A stretch of DNA of 64,000 nt from Oxyruncus cristatus (Eukaryota; Chordata; Aves; Passeriformes; Cotingidae), in the NCBI GenBank assembly GCA_013399855.1, contig VXAY01001093.1:827505-891504 (forward strand), given 5' to 3'. The notes under the pieces are model-generated. The model was not told where the DNA came from and searched no databases. It worked only from the letters and a program-made list of their open reading frames with translations. The position numbers and the translations under genes are program-made. Shown piece by piece: positions 13,201 through 26,848 of the stretch. Within the stretch, counting starts at the first letter, position 1. Every line of letters begins with the position of its first letter.

Positions 13201-15114
13201 CTGAGAAGATTGTATAGCAACAGGAGTATAGCCTTTCCAACCTAATTCAAAATTCACATATGATTTTCATGAAAGTCTTAGTAAATACATAATATATTTC
13301 TAGTAGGAATTGGAAATAGTCCTCAGTATTTAATTACAAAATATGCATCCATTACAGTCATTTGATATAGTCTTAGAGAAATATATCACATATTTATTAT
13401 TTTAGACTTCAGTGTAGGAAATACCTTCTTAAACAATACCTTGTTTCAAAATAAGTTGTTTTTTATCCTAAGTCCTCTGTCTAAGCTGTAGATTTATGAT
13501 AATGTCTGAAAATGGACTATAATCATCGTAAAGATGTTCTGTTTACTAAAAATGAGATTTACAGTGGTATTGAGCACCTGCATCTCTTGGTAAAGACAGA
13601 GGGTCTCAGATATTCAACACCTCGATACCATATTTTCATTTAGATAGATACAAAATGCAACACATTCCAGTAAACACAAGGCTGATTTGGTTTAGTCTCT
13701 GTTCACTTTATTGATTTAGTTGGAATACTGCTGAGTTTACAGTGCTGCCTACTAATTCCTGCCAGATTCTGCCTTCACTTCTCACACTGAGTATTATTTT
13801 ACTCTCAGGATAGTCCCAAGGAGCAAAATTGGACACCGCTATGTGAGATGGAGCAGCAGAATACGGCCATGGCAGCAGATAGTTCAATGTTGTTTTTTAT
13901 ACTAATCTTACTTTATCATTCTACAAAAAAATAGAGGAGAAAAATAGGAGGTTTACGCAAATTCTTTATTCGCACTTCCACACATTGCAGAAATATTTAC
14001 ACATTTCAGTTTTAATTTTGCAGTGGTGTTACCGATTGCCACTGGTGAGACTCCTTCAAGGACTTAAAAAATTATTATTATCTTAAAGGAAACATTCGCT
14101 TTCGTGAACAAAACTAATGTATGTAGAGACCTGTTTTCTGTGAGACCTCCTTTTTCTTGGTGCTATGAGTTTAAGCACAGGGTTTTGTAATAATGTTATA
14201 AAATTTAAAAAATTATTGAACCTTATGTAATATGCTTCTGAGAATAGACTCTAAGTTCTTCATTACCTCTTACCGAGTGACTATGGAATGATATAGCCTA
14301 CACTGAACTGCTGTTCTTGTGGCTTTTATAATATCAAACCAGATAGTAGCATCAACATAATTCCTATTAATTATACTTTCCTTGTTCTTGACTTTCGTCA
14401 TTATTTTTGTTGTTTTTTTAATATAACTACCCTTGCACTTATGTCATAAAAAATTCTGCCTTTTTCTCTTTTTTAATATTTGTATTCAAGACAAACAACA
14501 GGAGGTTGAAATCAGGCCATTTAAAAGAAACATCTGCTGACATTTATTCATATGCTACATGTTCCACTTTCATCATTGAATGTAATGATAAACACACATT
14601 CCAGTCAATAATGGCAAATCCCAGCCAAGCTTTACAAATGGTCTCTTTAACACCTAAATTGACAGCTCGGGAGAATTTGAGATAGAAGCTAAATATGGTA
14701 CATTTGGACACTATTTCCCTAAGCCTAGAATGACTGAAAGGCTTTAACAAGCACAAACACTATGTGTATGTGGGTATACTCTTGACTAATACAGGTAAAT
14801 ATCTCATTAGACCTTTGTGTTTTGTAAAGAACTCCTGAGAATATACTATATTTTTGGAGACATGACATTATACTCTTCCTTGAAAAATAAATCTAATTAT
14901 GCTTCCTTTGTACAGGAGAACTAACCCCAATAAAACTGAAATTGGAAATAAATTTTCTTTTTAAAAGAGAAATATTTTATCTGCTTGAACTTGTTTTTTC
15001 TTACAACAAGCCCGCTAATTGCTATTACATTAAAATATTTATGAATTTGCTTTTAAAGCAACATTGTCAAGAGCTAGGTGGGTTCTTTATTTAATTCATA
15101 TGTTTTTCTGTTAG

Positions 15115-15180
15115 AATGTCTTAAGAGCTGCCATATTGCAAAACGGGGTGTCATTTGAAAGCAGTGTTCCTCAGTTACAG
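15115..15180 (+). other. Candidate internal exon (unconfirmed)
   Basis: A T-rich tract ending 'ttctgttag' precedes the segment and 'cag|gtaacc' follows it, so both borders fit splice consensus. The 66 bp are open in one frame only, phase 0 at both ends, giving NVLRAAILQNGVSFESSVPQ plus two residues. The other two frames contain stops. I do not recognise the peptide. Pseudo-exons of this quality do occur by chance in large introns. Confidence 0.18.
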
Positions 15181-17449
15181 GTAACCAAATATTGTAAGTA
15201 TGAAAGTATTGGAAGTTTCATGATAGAAGAAAACAGAAAACATCTCAGCAGTTTGTGTGCACAAAAATATATTATTCTGAAACAATAATGATCTCTTTTT
15301 GCATTTCTATGTGTATTCTTTTCCATTTTAGCTCAGATTGATTAACCTCCTTATAACTGAATCATAAACTGATTTTAAGTCAAGTAGAAAATCACAGCTT
15401 TTCTATACTCCTTCATGTGTGAATAGTTTCTCCTTTCAAAACTCTCGTATAGTTCAAAACGGGTCATTCATTATTTAGCAAGAAGGGGATATTGTACACA
15501 CTCTAAAGTAATGAATGTAAAAATAATTATAGGATCACAAAGTTATCTTGTATAGCATAATGAAAAGTGTTAGTCATGAAGATAATGCTGTATCTTTTGG
15601 TTGAAAGAAATCACTTTTCTGAAATCTCTTCAGTTTAGTTTATCTTATTAGACTTGGTCTGCTATATCTTTATTAAGAACTGAAATATTGAGATTCATTT
15701 GGTGGTCTTTCAATCCATAGATAATTCACTTGGAGAAAGAGTCACCATTGGCAAAAAATTATACACTTTGTGTCTGTCTAGGGACAGCTCTGCAAATTCA
15801 TGCTTTTGGATTTAGGAGCCATTGGATTTGCTTTTGCCCTAGATGTATGTTCATAGCTACCATATCTTGTGTCTATGTTTCCTTTACTTTACACTGACAC
15901 AAAAAGATTGCTGCTGTGCAAACTAAGTTTGTTTCTTTTAAAATCTGAATGAAATCTTTACCCTGAAGTAAAATAAAATTACAACAGGAGTTTTAGCTTC
16001 TAAATTAATGGAATAAAATAAATCAGGAAAATATCTAGGTAAGTATTTAAATCTGCAGGATTGCATTTCACATTGACATACGAATTTGCATACCACTGCA
16101 AACCAAATCTAAACCCTGTGCTAGTGATCACAGAAATAATGTGTTAATGTTGTGTAAAATCTTCAAGGAGACCATTAGGCAATAGGTGCACAATCTTTTT
16201 AAATCTGGAGGCTTTGATAAAGCTTGAGAATGAATACCAGCTATCAAACATGAACTACATGCTTTTGCAAAGTGCTGCTTACTCAACTGCGCATGGCGCA
16301 AAAGGCAACTATAGCCACTGTTTTGGGAATCATCAAATTGTCGTTAGAAACAATTTACAGTGTGGACTGTAAGAAGATGTATCTTTTTGATTTTATTAAA
16401 TAATGAAATTCTCCACTAGAGTCTCTGACCAAGTCATCTGGATTTAACATTTATGAGGAGTTACCCCCCAGATACATCAGGACAAATTCCATGCCACAGT
16501 GTTTTCCATTAGAAAATGATTGTTTTAGTATCCTGGTTTTCTATTCTAGCAATATTTTATCTTCTTTACAACATGTAATATTATTACACGTATCCCATTA
16601 TCACGAATACTTAACTAGGTATGTAACAACTGCTATAGTAAAGCAAGCAGCTCCAGAATCAGGATTCAGGCATCATCATACTAAGGCATAAAGATAAATA
16701 TTGACAGTATCAATTTCTCCACAGGTGGAGAAATAAAGAGGTAACAATAATATTTGGTTAGTTACTAAAAGGAATTAGGATTATAATACAGTAACCATGA
16801 AAACCGTAAATATTAGACTTTATATTACTAGAAATGTTGCCTTGCTTTCACAGGAGTGGTCTAAACCACAGAGGCAGAGGCAGTCTTATTCCTGTCATGC
16901 ATCTTCTAAATTAGATTCTGAGATGGCTTCTGAATGAGTAGTTTCTTTGACAAAAGCTGATCTTTACCAGTCCATAAAAAGAATTAAATAAAAAAAGAAT
17001 CAAACAAGATTTCTAGAGAGATGGAAAACATTAACTGTTGGGTTTAGTCCTCAGTCCTCGTACTGCTCAATTTCTAAGGTTAAATCTACATGAGAATTTA
17101 AACATTTTAACAAAAACTAGAAGCTTTTCTAGAAGGTTTTGAGATCTGGCTTGTTATCAAGAATGCAAGCAAAAGGATGTGTTGGCCTTTTTAACTTAAA
17201 TATGTCTACTCTTTACATCATGCATCTTCGTCCAAAACATGCTTGTGAAAGCTTTGTGCTGATCAAATTTCTTGTTCTAGACCAGAATAGCTCAACTGTC
17301 TTCAGTTAAAAGATGTTCTGGATAAAATCCAGGGACCGTCTTTTATTTCCCCAGTGTTCAGAACTGGTAAGCGAACATTTGTGTAGAAACAGCCCAACCA
17401 TTTTGCAAAATTATAATTTTATTTTTATATTTAAAAATATTTTATTTAG

Positions 17450-17520
17450 GCTCTGAAAATAGCTGAGAACCGGCTGCTATTTTGCCAGTGCTTGACCACT
17501 AATATATATCCAGAAATGAT
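17450..17520 (+). other. Candidate exon (unconfirmed)
   Basis: The acceptor (…attttatttag) and donor (at|gtaagtct) are both good. The 71 bp are open from phase 0, giving ALKIAENRLLFCQCLTTNIY then PEM, and leave two bases over. Read without splicing, the frame would end two codons later in ATG TAA, so it could also be a terminal exon. Its phase matches the upstream candidate at 15115-15180. The product is not recognised. Confidence 0.18.
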
Positions 17521-17878
17521 GTAAGTCTGTTTATATGTGCATTTTTCTTGGTTTTCCTCAGTTACTTCATGGACTTTCAGAAGTTCTCGGGACCGCTGCT
17601 GTCCACTTGGCTAAGACTGCTCTAATGTCAAGAAAATATTGAACATTAACAAACTGTCAACAGAGTTCACAGTGTTTCCTCTGCTTGACACAGAACACAG
17701 TGCCTATATGAGGGCAAGTGAGAGACTTGCCCACAATTCTCACACGGTATTCATTTCAGGAACTCTTCCCCACATAGCATTTTTCATTTTAAACTCATTT
17801 AAATGGTAAATGATATAAACCTGCAGGTTAGGCAAAGCTGTGGTCATTTATGGGTGAATTGGCTCAGTTTGCTCTCTT

Positions 17879-17880
<2 letters not shown>

Positions 17881-17929
<49 letters not shown>

Positions 17930-17948
17930 NNNNNNTTTTTTTTTTTTT
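17881..17948. repeat. Long T homopolymer interrupted by a 6-N gap
   Basis: There are 46 consecutive T, then AAA, then six N (17930-17935), then 13 more T. The N run is an assembly gap placed inside a homopolymer the assembler could not resolve, so the true length and content are unknown. No polyadenylation-type signal or gene remnant is visible beside it that would make it the tail of a processed pseudogene. Confidence 0.95.
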
Positions 17949-20621
17949 AAAACAGAAAAGAAACATACATATCAAAGTTTTTGGTATATTCCAATGCTAT
18001 TATTTGGTCAATATATAAGCATAGTTGCAATTATGTAGGTTTTTCTCTGAAGAACACCTCAAGGAAAATTAACGTCAATTATGATGCTGATAAAAATATT
18101 GCTATTAAATACACAGAGTTCTATGTGTCTTAATAATAAATAGTCAGAAGAGCAAATTCTGCCAATTCTAAATGGATACATTTTCCAGTGTGCACTAGGA
18201 AGTTAGTGTATTCTCAGAAGATTTCTTTAATTTAGTTGTTGCTAATTTATTCACACTAATACAGGAAAAAAATGCTGCAAAATTTTTCATAACAAAAAAC
18301 TGTGCATATCTCTGTGTTTTAGCTGGCATGTGGTTCTACACAGATGGTTTGGGGCTTTCTTTGCTGCAAAACAGATGGGCTTCCACTGTCCCTTACCAAT
18401 CAAAAGAGAACTTGAAAATATAGGAATATCTTTACTTCCATTGTGTCCTGTAATTCAAGAAATTAAATGCCTAAATATATAAATATGACTTCCTGTGTAA
18501 AATGATGGAATATCATATGTTTAACTTAAACTATTTGCCTATATTTAATGTGAAAACTGTTGGGTGTAGTGGTTTTCTTCCAAACAATAACTAAATATTA
18601 CAAAAAGTACTGACTAGAATGAGAGCTATTGCTGTTCATCTTAGCTGTGTGATATTGTTGTATTTGTACTTTGCTGATACTGTTTAAATTTATTTTAGAT
18701 GTGATACGATGTCATTCAAAATAATTACCAACTTAAGAGAGCAGCTTGTTGACAGATCATCTTTTATTATTTTGTTCACATACTGCACTGTATGACAGTA
18801 GCACAGACATTTATAGTGTGAATATCAACTAACTTTGTTTTGTTCTGTGATCACTTGCAATGAGAAGAGTGTATTTGGGGCATTTTTCTCCTATTAACAC
18901 ACATTTTCCTGCCCTATTTTGGAGAACTGAGAAGAGGTATCAAAAAATACTCCTGTGGATACAGTTAAAACTCCCAGAGGATAGAAAGATAATTAGTCTG
19001 AGGGACTCATTTACCTTGAAATCCAAACACTGTCAGTGCCAGAGGAATATATTTACTGGTCATCGTGCTACAAATGATGATGATCATGTGAGTTTAGGCC
19101 TTCAATACAGCTGCTACTTCTCCCACAATTCCTACCACTGTTGTTTTTATCACTTTTTGGCTAAATGTTATGAAGAAATACTTTCTGAGAAATACCTTTC
19201 AATGAACCTCATTATATGTTTTACACTATACCTCAAAATTACACAAAACTAGATGAGGCTGCATGTAGACTTAGAAGTCTTCTGACTTTTATCTGCCTGC
19301 AGTGGCCAACTGAAATGTATAGAGACCATAATGATAAAATACATAGTATAAGTTTAATAAGAGGCCATTCCCTTACACAGGACATACGGCCATACAACAC
19401 CTTTGAACACATTGGACATTCCCTTTTAATGATGTTATGTCCTCTCAGTGATAGGCAGAGAAAAGTTCATGAGTTATATACTTGGAAACATTCTTAGGGG
19501 ATAATTTTTTTTGAAATTTTTTTTCTTAAAGTGAGTTTTCTTCCAGCTGCAGAAAATGAAGATAGTCATTTCAGAGCCTTACATTAAGGTAATATATCTA
19601 TTATAATGGCCCATGAATTATAACAGCGTACCTTTTCTATCTGTGCCTTGAAAATTACAAACCTAGTGCCACTTAACTTCATTAATGATGTACATTTTTA
19701 TGATCCAGTAGCCTTGTGTGGGAAGAATCACATCTTGATGTGTCTAATTTAGAGGAAAAAGGGGCAAGTCATCTAATTCCATTTAAAGTATGCTGATTTT
19801 GTTGAATGCATGGAACACTAAGCAACAGAACATCTTTTCTTTTCCTCTCCAATCTTCATTAATATTTATAGTTTAGCTTTTATTTGGTACATATTGTGAA
19901 GAATGTATTTTAACAGCAGACTTAGCTGGCTGCAATACATTGTCTTCTCTTGTGTAGGTGCAGAAAAATCTACTAATTGCAGGTGATATTGTTGTCCATT
20001 TTTTTTTCTTTTGGTCAATCTGCTGAAGTTATTTTTTAATTATAATTTAAAAGGAGAAAAGGAACAGATTCAATAGTCACATCACAGTGTCAGACTAGCT
20101 CTTTGACATCCTATACACATCAACAATTTTTCTGAGCCATGTTACCCATAAAGGTGTAAAAATTGATTTGGGCATCCCAAGCATTCAGCTTCAGAAATTA
20201 CGCACTCCAGTTCATGGCTGAGGGTAAGAGACATTTTGATACAGAAGAAACAGGGATTGCTGTGCATCTTGCCATTAACTCTTCAAGTGAACTCTAGGAC
20301 ACTGGGGATAGTCTTGAGACTCTTTCCACAGCCTTTCAGAATTCAAACATCATATTCAGGATCAATGTAGTAGACTTTGTAGTAGATGAAGAACTATAGA
20401 GTGGATAAAAGAGGAAGTATGAGGATTCCATAGTCATGTAACTGTAGTCATAAGCCAGCAAGGTTATTACAAGTGTAGTGAGGTGCACCTCTCTCTTGGG
20501 TGGTACTTTATCATTCTTCAGCATCTTTTTTTAAGGACTAGATGAAGAATATTGATGGCTACCAAATGAATTTGTCTAGTCTTCCATGCAGAAAACTAAC
20601 CAAGAACAGGGATTTGAGGAA
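17949..20621. other. Unique AT-rich DNA, no gene recognised
   Basis: A 130-codon open frame at 18860-19252 (plus strand) is the longest in the window outside CR1. It has no signal peptide, domain or repeat I can name, its composition is typical of translated AT-rich DNA, and a frame of that length is expected about once in this much sequence. Nothing else is seen. Confidence 0.5.
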
Positions 20622-21240
20622 TCACAGAATCATAGAAGATACTGAGTTGGAAGGGACCTAGAAGGATCATCTAATCTAACTGTTAGCTCTGCACAGGGTG
20701 ATCACCAAGAATCACACCACATGCCTGAGAGTATTATACAAATGTTTCTTGAACTCTGTTGGGCTTGGTGCTGTGACCACTTCCCCACAGAGCTTGTTCC
20801 AGTCCCCAACCACCCTCTAGGTGAAGAACTTCCTTCTAATATCCAGCCTAAACCTCCTCTGACACAACTTCAGGCTATTTCCACGGGTTCTGTCACTAGT
20901 CACTGCAGAGAAGGGATCAGTGCCTGCCTTCCCCATGAGGAAGTTGTAGACTGCAAGAAGGTTTCTCCTCAGTTTCCTCTTCTCCAGACTGAACAGATCA
21001 AGTGACCTCACCTGCTCCTCATATGGCTTCCCCTCAAGGCCCTTCACCAACTTCATTGCCCTCCTTTGGACACTCTCTAATAGCTTAATATCTTTATTAT
21101 ATTGTAGTGCCCAAAACTGCACACGATATTCAAGGTGAGACTGCAGTGCAGAGCAGAGTGGGACAATCCCCTCCCTCGACTGGCTCATGATGCTTTGTCT
21201 GATGTCCCCAGGACATGGTTGGGGTCAAAGTCCATGTGGC
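20622..21240 (-). mobile_element. CR1 LINE, 5'-truncated, with ORF2 C-terminus
   Basis: This is the largest transposon copy in the window and lies on the minus strand. Its 3' end (plus-strand 'tcacagaatcatag') is at the left, followed by the complement of the 'ggtcccttccaac' block, a 3' UTR of about 90 nt, and then about 510 nt of reverse-transcriptase ORF. The right border near 21240 is approximate. Beyond it the CR1 match fades and an in-frame stop appears at 21225-21227. The well-kept reading frame marks it as younger than the other CR1 copies here. Confidence 0.96.
20712..21224 (-). pseudogene. CR1 ORF2 C-terminal fragment (reverse transcriptase), broken
   Basis: On the minus strand a frame homologous to the end of CR1 ORF2p runs for 171 codons to its expected TGA at 20712-20714. 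Hallmarks in order are a C-x-R-x-S/SQSRE segment, [10 protein letters not shown] (the usual form is HLEYCVQFWAP), [53 protein letters not shown], a tryptophan-containing DWNKL motif, and FKKH. A single in-frame TAG at 20817-20819 replaces the codon after FFT, normally Glu (one G-to-T change). The N-terminal endonuclease and the reverse-transcriptase catalytic core are absent through 5' truncation, so this is a dead fragment. Confidence 0.95.
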
Positions 21241-23829
21241 TTGTAGAAATTTCACGGATAAAGAAATGGAACTGCCTTTGCTTATCAACTCATTACGTAA
21301 AAGCAACATACAGTCCTTTTAACCGGTCCTACTATTCAATTGGCATATGCTAATAATCCCCTTCATACTTATTAGGAATGGTTTCATTCCTCAAAACCAG
21401 ATTTTTAAAGAGCAGGAGAAATGTTTAAACTGTACTCACTGAATATGCAGTAATCAAACTCATGAAAATCTTCATGTTAACATACAAGGTATTCATTCTA
21501 TGTAAGTGAGTGGAGCAGAGCTGAACTATTGACTTTTTTAGGACCCTGCTTGACACTTGGGTTTTGAAGTTTTTTAGACTAAAATTGTTTGGCTCAGACC
21601 ATAAGTTATAAAAGTACAATATTTTTTTTCTCCAAATCACAGCAAGAAATGCAGACATGTACTGAATATTTTAGAAAATAAGTAGAATTGCTATAATTTT
21701 TTATATCAAGTTTTTGGAGTATATTTAAAATTACAAATGGCAGGTAAATTTCATAGCAAAAAAAATCAAATACAGTTAAAGCAAGTGTCATTTTCCCTGT
21801 GTGTGTACTTTATTTGCCTTTCACAAAACCCACAAAGAAACATTTTGTCAACTAATAATTTCAAAAATTTGACTTGTCATTCAGTGTTAAAACAAAAGAT
21901 TTTTTTCAGCACATGTAACACAAGAGGTTTTTGCAGCACAGTTGCAGAACTCTTTCTTGGTAAGAAACCTTATCTAATCCTGTTTCATCCTTTAAAACTG
22001 CCTACACACTAATCTCAAGAGACAAATTTAATACTTTGCAACAAAGGGAATATAGCCCTTTCAGCTTGAATAGAGGAATTGTTAGGACACCACATGAGGT
22101 ATGAATAACATTGTAATGCTGCCTTTTACTTGGCAAAGGAAAAAAAAGTCTTCTCTTGATACCAAAAGATTAGACCTTCTTCCTTGGGTTAATTTTTTTG
22201 ACCCCAGCTATATGCCAAGACATCTAGTTTTCTGTTGTATTTGGGTCTTCTACCTCTTGTGAAGTAAACACTGAGCAAACATAAGTAAACAGTTTGTTTT
22301 AGCTGAAGATAGAGAGGCACTATTTAATTGAATTTTGATGATAGATACGCTCCAAATGGTGCAAACATCTTTGACATAGTAAAATGATATTGTCTTATGA
22401 CATGTGTAACACTACATAAAGAATATTAGTTTAGCGCTTTCTGAGTTTACAGTGTTTAAGTGAGAAATGATAAAAGAAATATAAATGATCTAATGTGAAG
22501 AAGAACAAACAAAATAAGACAATTTAGTCCTTTAGTAACAAAGATAAATATTATCTTTTCATATCAATTTTTCAAGGCTGTAATTTGAATTTGAAATCAA
22601 ATAACATTTTTCTTATCTTATTTTTGCATCTTATAGTTGTGCACAGTCATTTCTTTTTATAACCTTGTCCAATATGTTGTTTCTACATTTTAGATCGCTT
22701 CATCTTTTCCAAAAAATACATATTTGTGAGCTTGTAAGATATATTTACTACAGACAAGGCTTTTCTTATCATAGTGTAGATATAATTTAACTTTCTTTCT
22801 AATTTAACATTCTTGCTAGTGTACTTCTCTTCATATGCTGTATGCAGTTTGTACCTAATATGCTGTATGGACTGTAAATATATTGCTGCAGTTATACTTA
22901 GTTATGATAAAATGTTTGATAATGTAGTAAATATTGCTTTAAGCTATTTTTTTTCTCACAAATAATTCTCTAGTAATGGAGTTTTGGAGAAATAGCAATG
23001 GGGTTACCAAATAGATTTTATTCAGTTTGTCTCTTTCCTATATTGAAATAAAAATGACTCTTCTTTTGTTTCCTCTTGAAACAGTACGTGGTCAATGGCA
23101 ACAGCTACTTGTTGCTGGTGAGAAGAGAGGATATTAAACTCTGAGATCACAAGTAACTGAACTTAAAAGAAAACTAATATTCTCTTCACATTTGCATTAA
23201 CACTAGATTTTTTTTTATTTCTGAATTGCCGAAATTATGGAATGATTTCCATATAAGCAATTTGAAATTAAATATCAATTCCGAACTCATCAGTAACAGT
23301 ATCCAGTTTCTACTTGTTTCACCTGAATGGTTTGGATTGTCTTGCCACCATGTTGCCAAAACAAATTACATTAGTCTAGTTCTTTTAATTCAGCTTATTT
23401 TTAAATGCAGAAGAAAAACTCTGAGGTGATTATTTTCTTTACATTATGCTGAGGTAAATCAAAACCTGTGGATATATGTAAAAATCTTTCTGATTGGTTG
23501 CCTTTAAACAAATAATTTCCATCAGAGAGAATGTCCTGTTGAGAAACTATCTCACTGTCTTCAATACTTTCATGGACATGACGTCCAAGCCTACTCTTGA
23601 TGGGATGTATACCAATGAATGAGACACTTAAACTTTAGGTCCTGATCTTTTCCATTAAAGACCCATTTTGCACCCAAATAGGATAAGAAGCCCTACATAA
23701 ACAACATGTTGGGGCTTTTTTTGAAAACAGAACATGAACTCGGGTGGTATTACATGCTTTATTTGCTTATATGTCTTAAGCTCTGCTTTCTCTTGTAACG
23801 ATTCAGGGTTTCTGTTTTAGGCAACTTCT
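21241..23829. other. Unique AT-rich DNA, nothing recognised
   Basis: Open frames are short and AT-driven, and no repeat family, RNA gene or splice-bounded exon stood out. Confidence 0.6.
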
Positions 23830-23919
23830 TCCAGGGTGTCCCTGGCCATGGCAGTGGTGGTTGGGACTAGATGATCTTTAAGGTCCATTCCAACACCTTA
23901 ACATTCTGTGATTCTATGA
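23830..23919 (+). mobile_element. CR1 LINE 3' end
   Basis: The segment reads 'ccagggtgtccctggccatg' then a 'gttgggactagatgatcttt' block and 'aaggtccattccaac', and ends with ATTCTGTG ATTCTATG. This is the terminal 90 bp or so of a CR1 element in plus orientation. No coding part remains. Confidence 0.93.
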
Positions 23920-26477
23920 CTCTGCCAAAAATTGCAACCAACTGGGAAGCCAGCCTGGTTTCAATTCTTTTGAAGGTAAAAGATCTCATAAAAATAAATG
24001 GGTCTGATCATTTCCTGCCCTGCAGCTTGTGGAGTTATTATATCTTTACAGAGTGCATACAAAATGCTACCATTCTCATTTGTTGCGTTTTATACACACT
24101 TTATCCTTCAATAGTGGATTATTTAAAATTAAAGCAATGAAAAATCAGACCCACAATTGTTACACATAGAGTAATATGGTCTCATTTATTTCAAAGCAAT
24201 TATGTGCATACTAAGTGATGTTAGAGGGGTACTCAATGAAAAAAAAGGAGGGAAACATACAGGTACTAACTGCAGTCTTTTGTAGCATCAAGTGCAAAAT
24301 ATTACACCATATATGGTTCAAACACTAGAAGTCCAGATCTAAGATGAGGAATTATGTGGTACTACAGCAATTCCCAGCCTATGATGGCAGAAGAAAATTT
24401 CCAAACACATTAAATTTTCTCTATAAAATTTTCAACGTAATTCACCTATGTATCCACACTTCCCATAAGAAATGGTATTGATTAAGAGTGCCACTACTAA
24501 TTGAGGTTCTTCTTGCTATTGAATATACAGAGGAATTTTAAACTAAAGGGGTAATCTACTTGATGCTGCTGATTACTGTCAGTATTATTAACTACTCAGA
24601 AATTTTTACCTCACAATAATGAAAAGTTAAATGCAAAATCTATGGTTATCACACATTTCTTTTTACTGACTGCATGGACAGCAGTTAAAATATTTCTGTC
24701 ATGATTTTCAAAACCACACTTCAATTGTTGACTAAAGATTTACCTATTCTCTAGTTTATGGACTATCTCACACCAAATTATACATGAAAAGACTAATTTC
24801 CTTTATAAAGGACTGCAATTTTTTTTCTGGCAGATCATTATAAGTTATTCTCTATCAAACATATTCATAAAACATTCTTATATTGTGAGTTTGGGTAACA
24901 CTAAAGAAAGTGGGTTTGGTTAAATTGGGACTACCAAGAGCTGATGGAGAGTCGACCTGACTGAAGAGTTATAATCACAGACGTCAGGTGGCTTAGGAAA
25001 AGGTCTCTAAAGATATCACTTTATATGATGCACCATCTACCGTCTCAATTAATTACATATAGAAGTATTCAGGCTTATTCCACAAAGCTGGGATAAATTA
25101 TGAGGTAGACTGATGGGAAGGAAAAGTTAAGATAGAAATATGTGAAAGTAACTTGGAAAACTTTACGAAGCAAATTTTGATGACAAAAAAAAAGTGGTTC
25201 CATAACCAAGAATGAAAATAGCTTCAGCTAATATTTATTATATTTGCTGACAAATCAATGTTGATTTAGGAATTATCAATAAGAAAGCAAATGGAAAATA
25301 AATGGACATTAATGCAATTGATGTAAATTGTATGTTCAAAGGTGAAGGAAGGAGTCAAAAAGTGAAAGGTGCAAAAGGCATCATGCAAGACTCCATTTTT
25401 AGTATGGCTTCCTTCGATATGAGAATTAAATTAGTAGTAACAAAATAAACTATAGTAATGCTGCAAACATACTCTAAGGTGTTGCTGATTAAAATAGTAA
25501 AACCACAGAAAATATTTAAAGTAATATATCAAATTTTGGGGGAAGAAACTATCTGACTGTATTTTATTTCATAAAGCAATAATGGAGTTTTACTTGTCTG
25601 CTGTGTTAGAAATTCATACTTCAAGGGAAAGCATTTGTTTATCAGTACACAGAAATTATTTCCATCATCTGAGCACATAGCCTCTTACTAAAGCTTACTT
25701 TTGACAGAATGGATATTCAGGAAGTGTAAGAATATTACAGAGCATGGAAAGAAAGAGAAATGAAGCAACCCAGACTGTAAGAGACCACTAACATTTTAAT
25801 AAAAGAAAGCTTGTGAAAAAGCTGATAGCAAATTCAGTTGTCAAAGAATTAAGGTATAATAATTTCAGTCAGCATGAGTCTACAGAAAATATGTCTTTTC
25901 AGATAAAAGTAATTTCATTTTTTGATGAGATTTCAAGTTTCATTGTTAGCAGTAATTGTATAAATGTAAGAGACTCCAGTTTTGGTTAGACATTAACGAA
26001 CTGGTCAACTGACAGCTTCAAAAAATGGATGTCAATGGAATATAATTGTCAAATGGAGCATTTCTTGTGGGCTTCCCTGGGGATTGGAACAAGTCCAGAA
26101 GCTTTTCATCAGCGATATTTAAGTAATACAACACCACAATAAAATTTCCAGGTAAAATGGAACTTTGTAAAATTATAAATAAAGTTAGAGTAATTTAGAG
26201 GGAAATATAAAGCAAGAAGGGACCACCATGGTGTTCTCCTCTGAACTTTAAGGTAGATACTAGCTGATTTCTCAGAATCATTGTATTTAAACTAAAAATC
26301 TATCTCTCATAAAAATATCCAAGCATGCTTATGAATATGCTCCAAATAATCCACTGGACTGCAAAAAGCACTTCCATCCTGAACAAATTGTTCCAGTAGT
26401 TATTTGAATTATTTAAAATGGTTGCTTTATCATGAATCTGAATCTGCCTGTCTTCCGGTTGCAACTACGACTTACAG

Positions 26478-26572
26478 GTATAGCAATAAATTGCTGGTCA
26501 GGGAACTGGGTAGACTGGAAGGACTTGTCTCTTCCTCTAACATTAGTTTGGGTTATAACCTCCCTTTGTCAG
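26478..26572 (+). other. Candidate internal exon (unconfirmed)
   Basis: The 95 bp lie between an acceptor with a pyrimidine-rich lead (…cgacttacag) and a donor (gtcag|gtaacc). One frame is open, with one leading and one trailing base, encoding YSNKLLVRELGRLEGLVSSS and about eleven more residues. The same frame continues open past the donor to 26718, so the splice borders add little discrimination. The peptide is not recognised. Confidence 0.12.
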
Positions 26573-26848
26573 GTAACCTCATGCTAGATGGATTGAGTCT
26601 AGACTTACACCTCAGGCCTAAAGTTTGCCTGAGAGACTCAGGTGTTAGGTGTTACGAACATGGAAGCTCAGTTGTGTTTCTTCTGAGATGGGAAAAGTCC
26701 TGGCCTTTAGTATGGTAAGGGCAGAGGAACTTTTCTGAGACCATACCATCAATCTATGCTATCTACTTTGGAAAATTACAGTAGGTTTCATGTACCTAAT
26801 TAACTTTACTTCAGCTTCTGTGCAGAGATACCAGAAATGAAAAAAATA

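Larger units (their letters stand above)
10291..17880. other. Unique AT-rich DNA with candidate exons only
   Basis: No recognised repeat family or RNA gene. Two short segments with splice-like borders (15115-15180 and 17450-17520) are listed separately. A 105-codon open frame at 11318-11635 is within chance expectation. The segment 13809-13937 follows a plausible acceptor and stays open to a stop, but has no recognisable domain. Confidence 0.5.

Noticed and set aside
17850..18038. Open frame across the T tract and N gap
   Set aside because: An artefact of translating poly-T as poly-Phe across unknown bases.
18860..19252. 130-codon plus-strand open frame
   Set aside because: Longest frame outside CR1, but about one such frame is expected by chance in this much AT-rich sequence. 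There is no recognisable domain, splice context or CpG retention.
20721..21005. Plus-strand open frame overlapping the CR1
   Set aside because: It is the antisense shadow of the CR1 reverse-transcriptase frame.
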